Origin: DATFVJ01 sp963712955
Lineage (GTDB): Bacteria > Actinomycetota > Actinomycetes > Streptosporangiales > Streptosporangiaceae
Assembly (NCBI GenBank): GCA_963712955.1
Contig: CAVQKF010000022.1
Location: 1 to 64,000, forward strand
Length of the DNA: 64,000 nt
Reading direction: 5' to 3'
A program made the position numbers and the translations under genes. Of the stretch, positions 63,690-64,000 are shown one piece after another; the stretch's first letter is position 1; each line of letters opens with the position of its first letter. The notes beneath the pieces were generated by a model that was not told the origin of the DNA, searched no databases, and saw only the letters and a program-made list of their open reading frames with translations.

Positions 63690-64000
63690 TCAGTAGGGTG
63701 CGCCGATCTTCCGCCACCTGCGGCCGCTGGTGCCGGGCTCGCTGGGATGGACGGCCCGGCGGCCGCGGTAGACGATGTAGGGCCGCCAGAGATACCACAG
63801 CGGGTAGCTCCAGGCGTGCACGAGGCGGCTGAACGGCCAGACGGCCCAGATGACCCATGCGGCGGTGGCGTGAACCTGGTAGATGACCGGTGCCCCGGCG
63901 ATGGCCGTCACGTCAGGCTGACCGCTGAACAGGCCGCGGAACCAGGGTGCCACGGTCGTCCGGTAGTCGTACCCGTGGCCGAGCATGTTGACCCCGACCG
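63690..64000 (-). CDS. narI: Respiratory nitrate reductase gamma subunit NarI, C-terminal part
   Basis: The open frame continues beyond the right edge. The visible C-terminus reads GVNMLGHGYDYRTTVAPWFR, GLFSGQPDVTAIAGAPVIYQ, VHATAAWVIWAVWPFSRLVH and AWSYPLWYLWRPYIVYRGRR, ending at a stop at 63690. The VHATAAW and RLVHAWS histidines are ligands of the two b-haems of NarI, which passes electrons from the quinol pool to NarGH. The rest of a nar operon should lie to the right on this strand. It is also the only nitrate-respiration gene seen. Confidence 0.93.
   Translation of the reverse strand, partial: VGVNMLGHGYDYRTTVAPWFRGLFSGQPDVTAIAGAPVIYQVHATAAWVIWAVWPFSRLVHAWSYPLWYLWRPYIVYRGRRAVHPSEPGTSGRRWRKIGAPY

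Overview
The window comes from a high-GC actinomycete (Actinomycetota). Coding density is high, third codon positions are G/C-rich, GTG and TTG starts are common, and several gene families are characteristic of this group: the actinobacterial high-affinity [NiFe] hydrogenase with its DUF6084/DUF5947 accessory genes, a family 2B encapsulin, DUF4082 surface proteins and IS1380/ISKra4 insertion sequences. No rRNA, tRNA or CRISPR array was seen.

Layout. (1) 1-16 kb is a surface-glycan locus: sugar O-methyltransferase, GT4, Gfo/Idh oxidoreductase, PglD-like acyltransferase, DegT aminotransferase, epimerase, a giant secreted DUF4082 protein, a second acyltransferase, two GT2 enzymes and an intact undecaprenyl-phosphate sugar transferase. 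Most of these genes carry frame breaks. (2) 16-22 kb is an encapsulin operon on the minus strand. In transcription order it holds an intact family 2B shell gene with a cNMP-like domain, the C-terminal remnant of a second shell gene, a type II cholesterol-oxidase-like flavoprotein without signal peptide, and a HAD-terpene cyclase fusion with a DVDTT motif of the drimenyl-diphosphate-synthase kind. (3) 23-39 kb is a hydrogen-oxidation locus. It runs outward from a central promoter region near 30.8 kb: leftward hhyS-hhyL-NifU/Rieske-DUF5947-DUF6084-unknown-microprotein, rightward regulator-YceI-SIS-HypC-like-SIS-protease-hypCDEAB. hypF lies apart at 58-60 kb. (4) 39.6-41.1 kb is an insertion-sequence graveyard.

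(5) 41.4-57.1 kb carries a PelF-like GT4, a multi-pass membrane protein, two SDR epimerases, a nucleotidyltransferase, two spherulin-4 (GH135-like) proteins, a GH114 polygalactosaminidase, a GH114 fragment and a 1,950-residue Agd3-like deacetylase followed by 12 Ig repeats. Together these match the functional set of the fungal galactosaminogalactan cluster (epimerase, GT4, Sph3, Ega3, Agd3). The locus is probably for an alpha-1,4-galactosamine-type exopolysaccharide. (6) 60-64 kb holds a coiled-coil protein, a TMEM175-type channel, a pirin, a small membrane protein and the end of narI.

Two cross-cutting observations. Frame breaks are frequent in the glycan genes and in some hydrogenase accessory genes, while hhySL, hypCDEABF, the encapsulin and the flavoprotein are intact; these breaks may be real decay or assembly errors. 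Short perfect tandem duplications (12-21 bp) recur throughout and have expanded low-complexity tails and linkers in several proteins.
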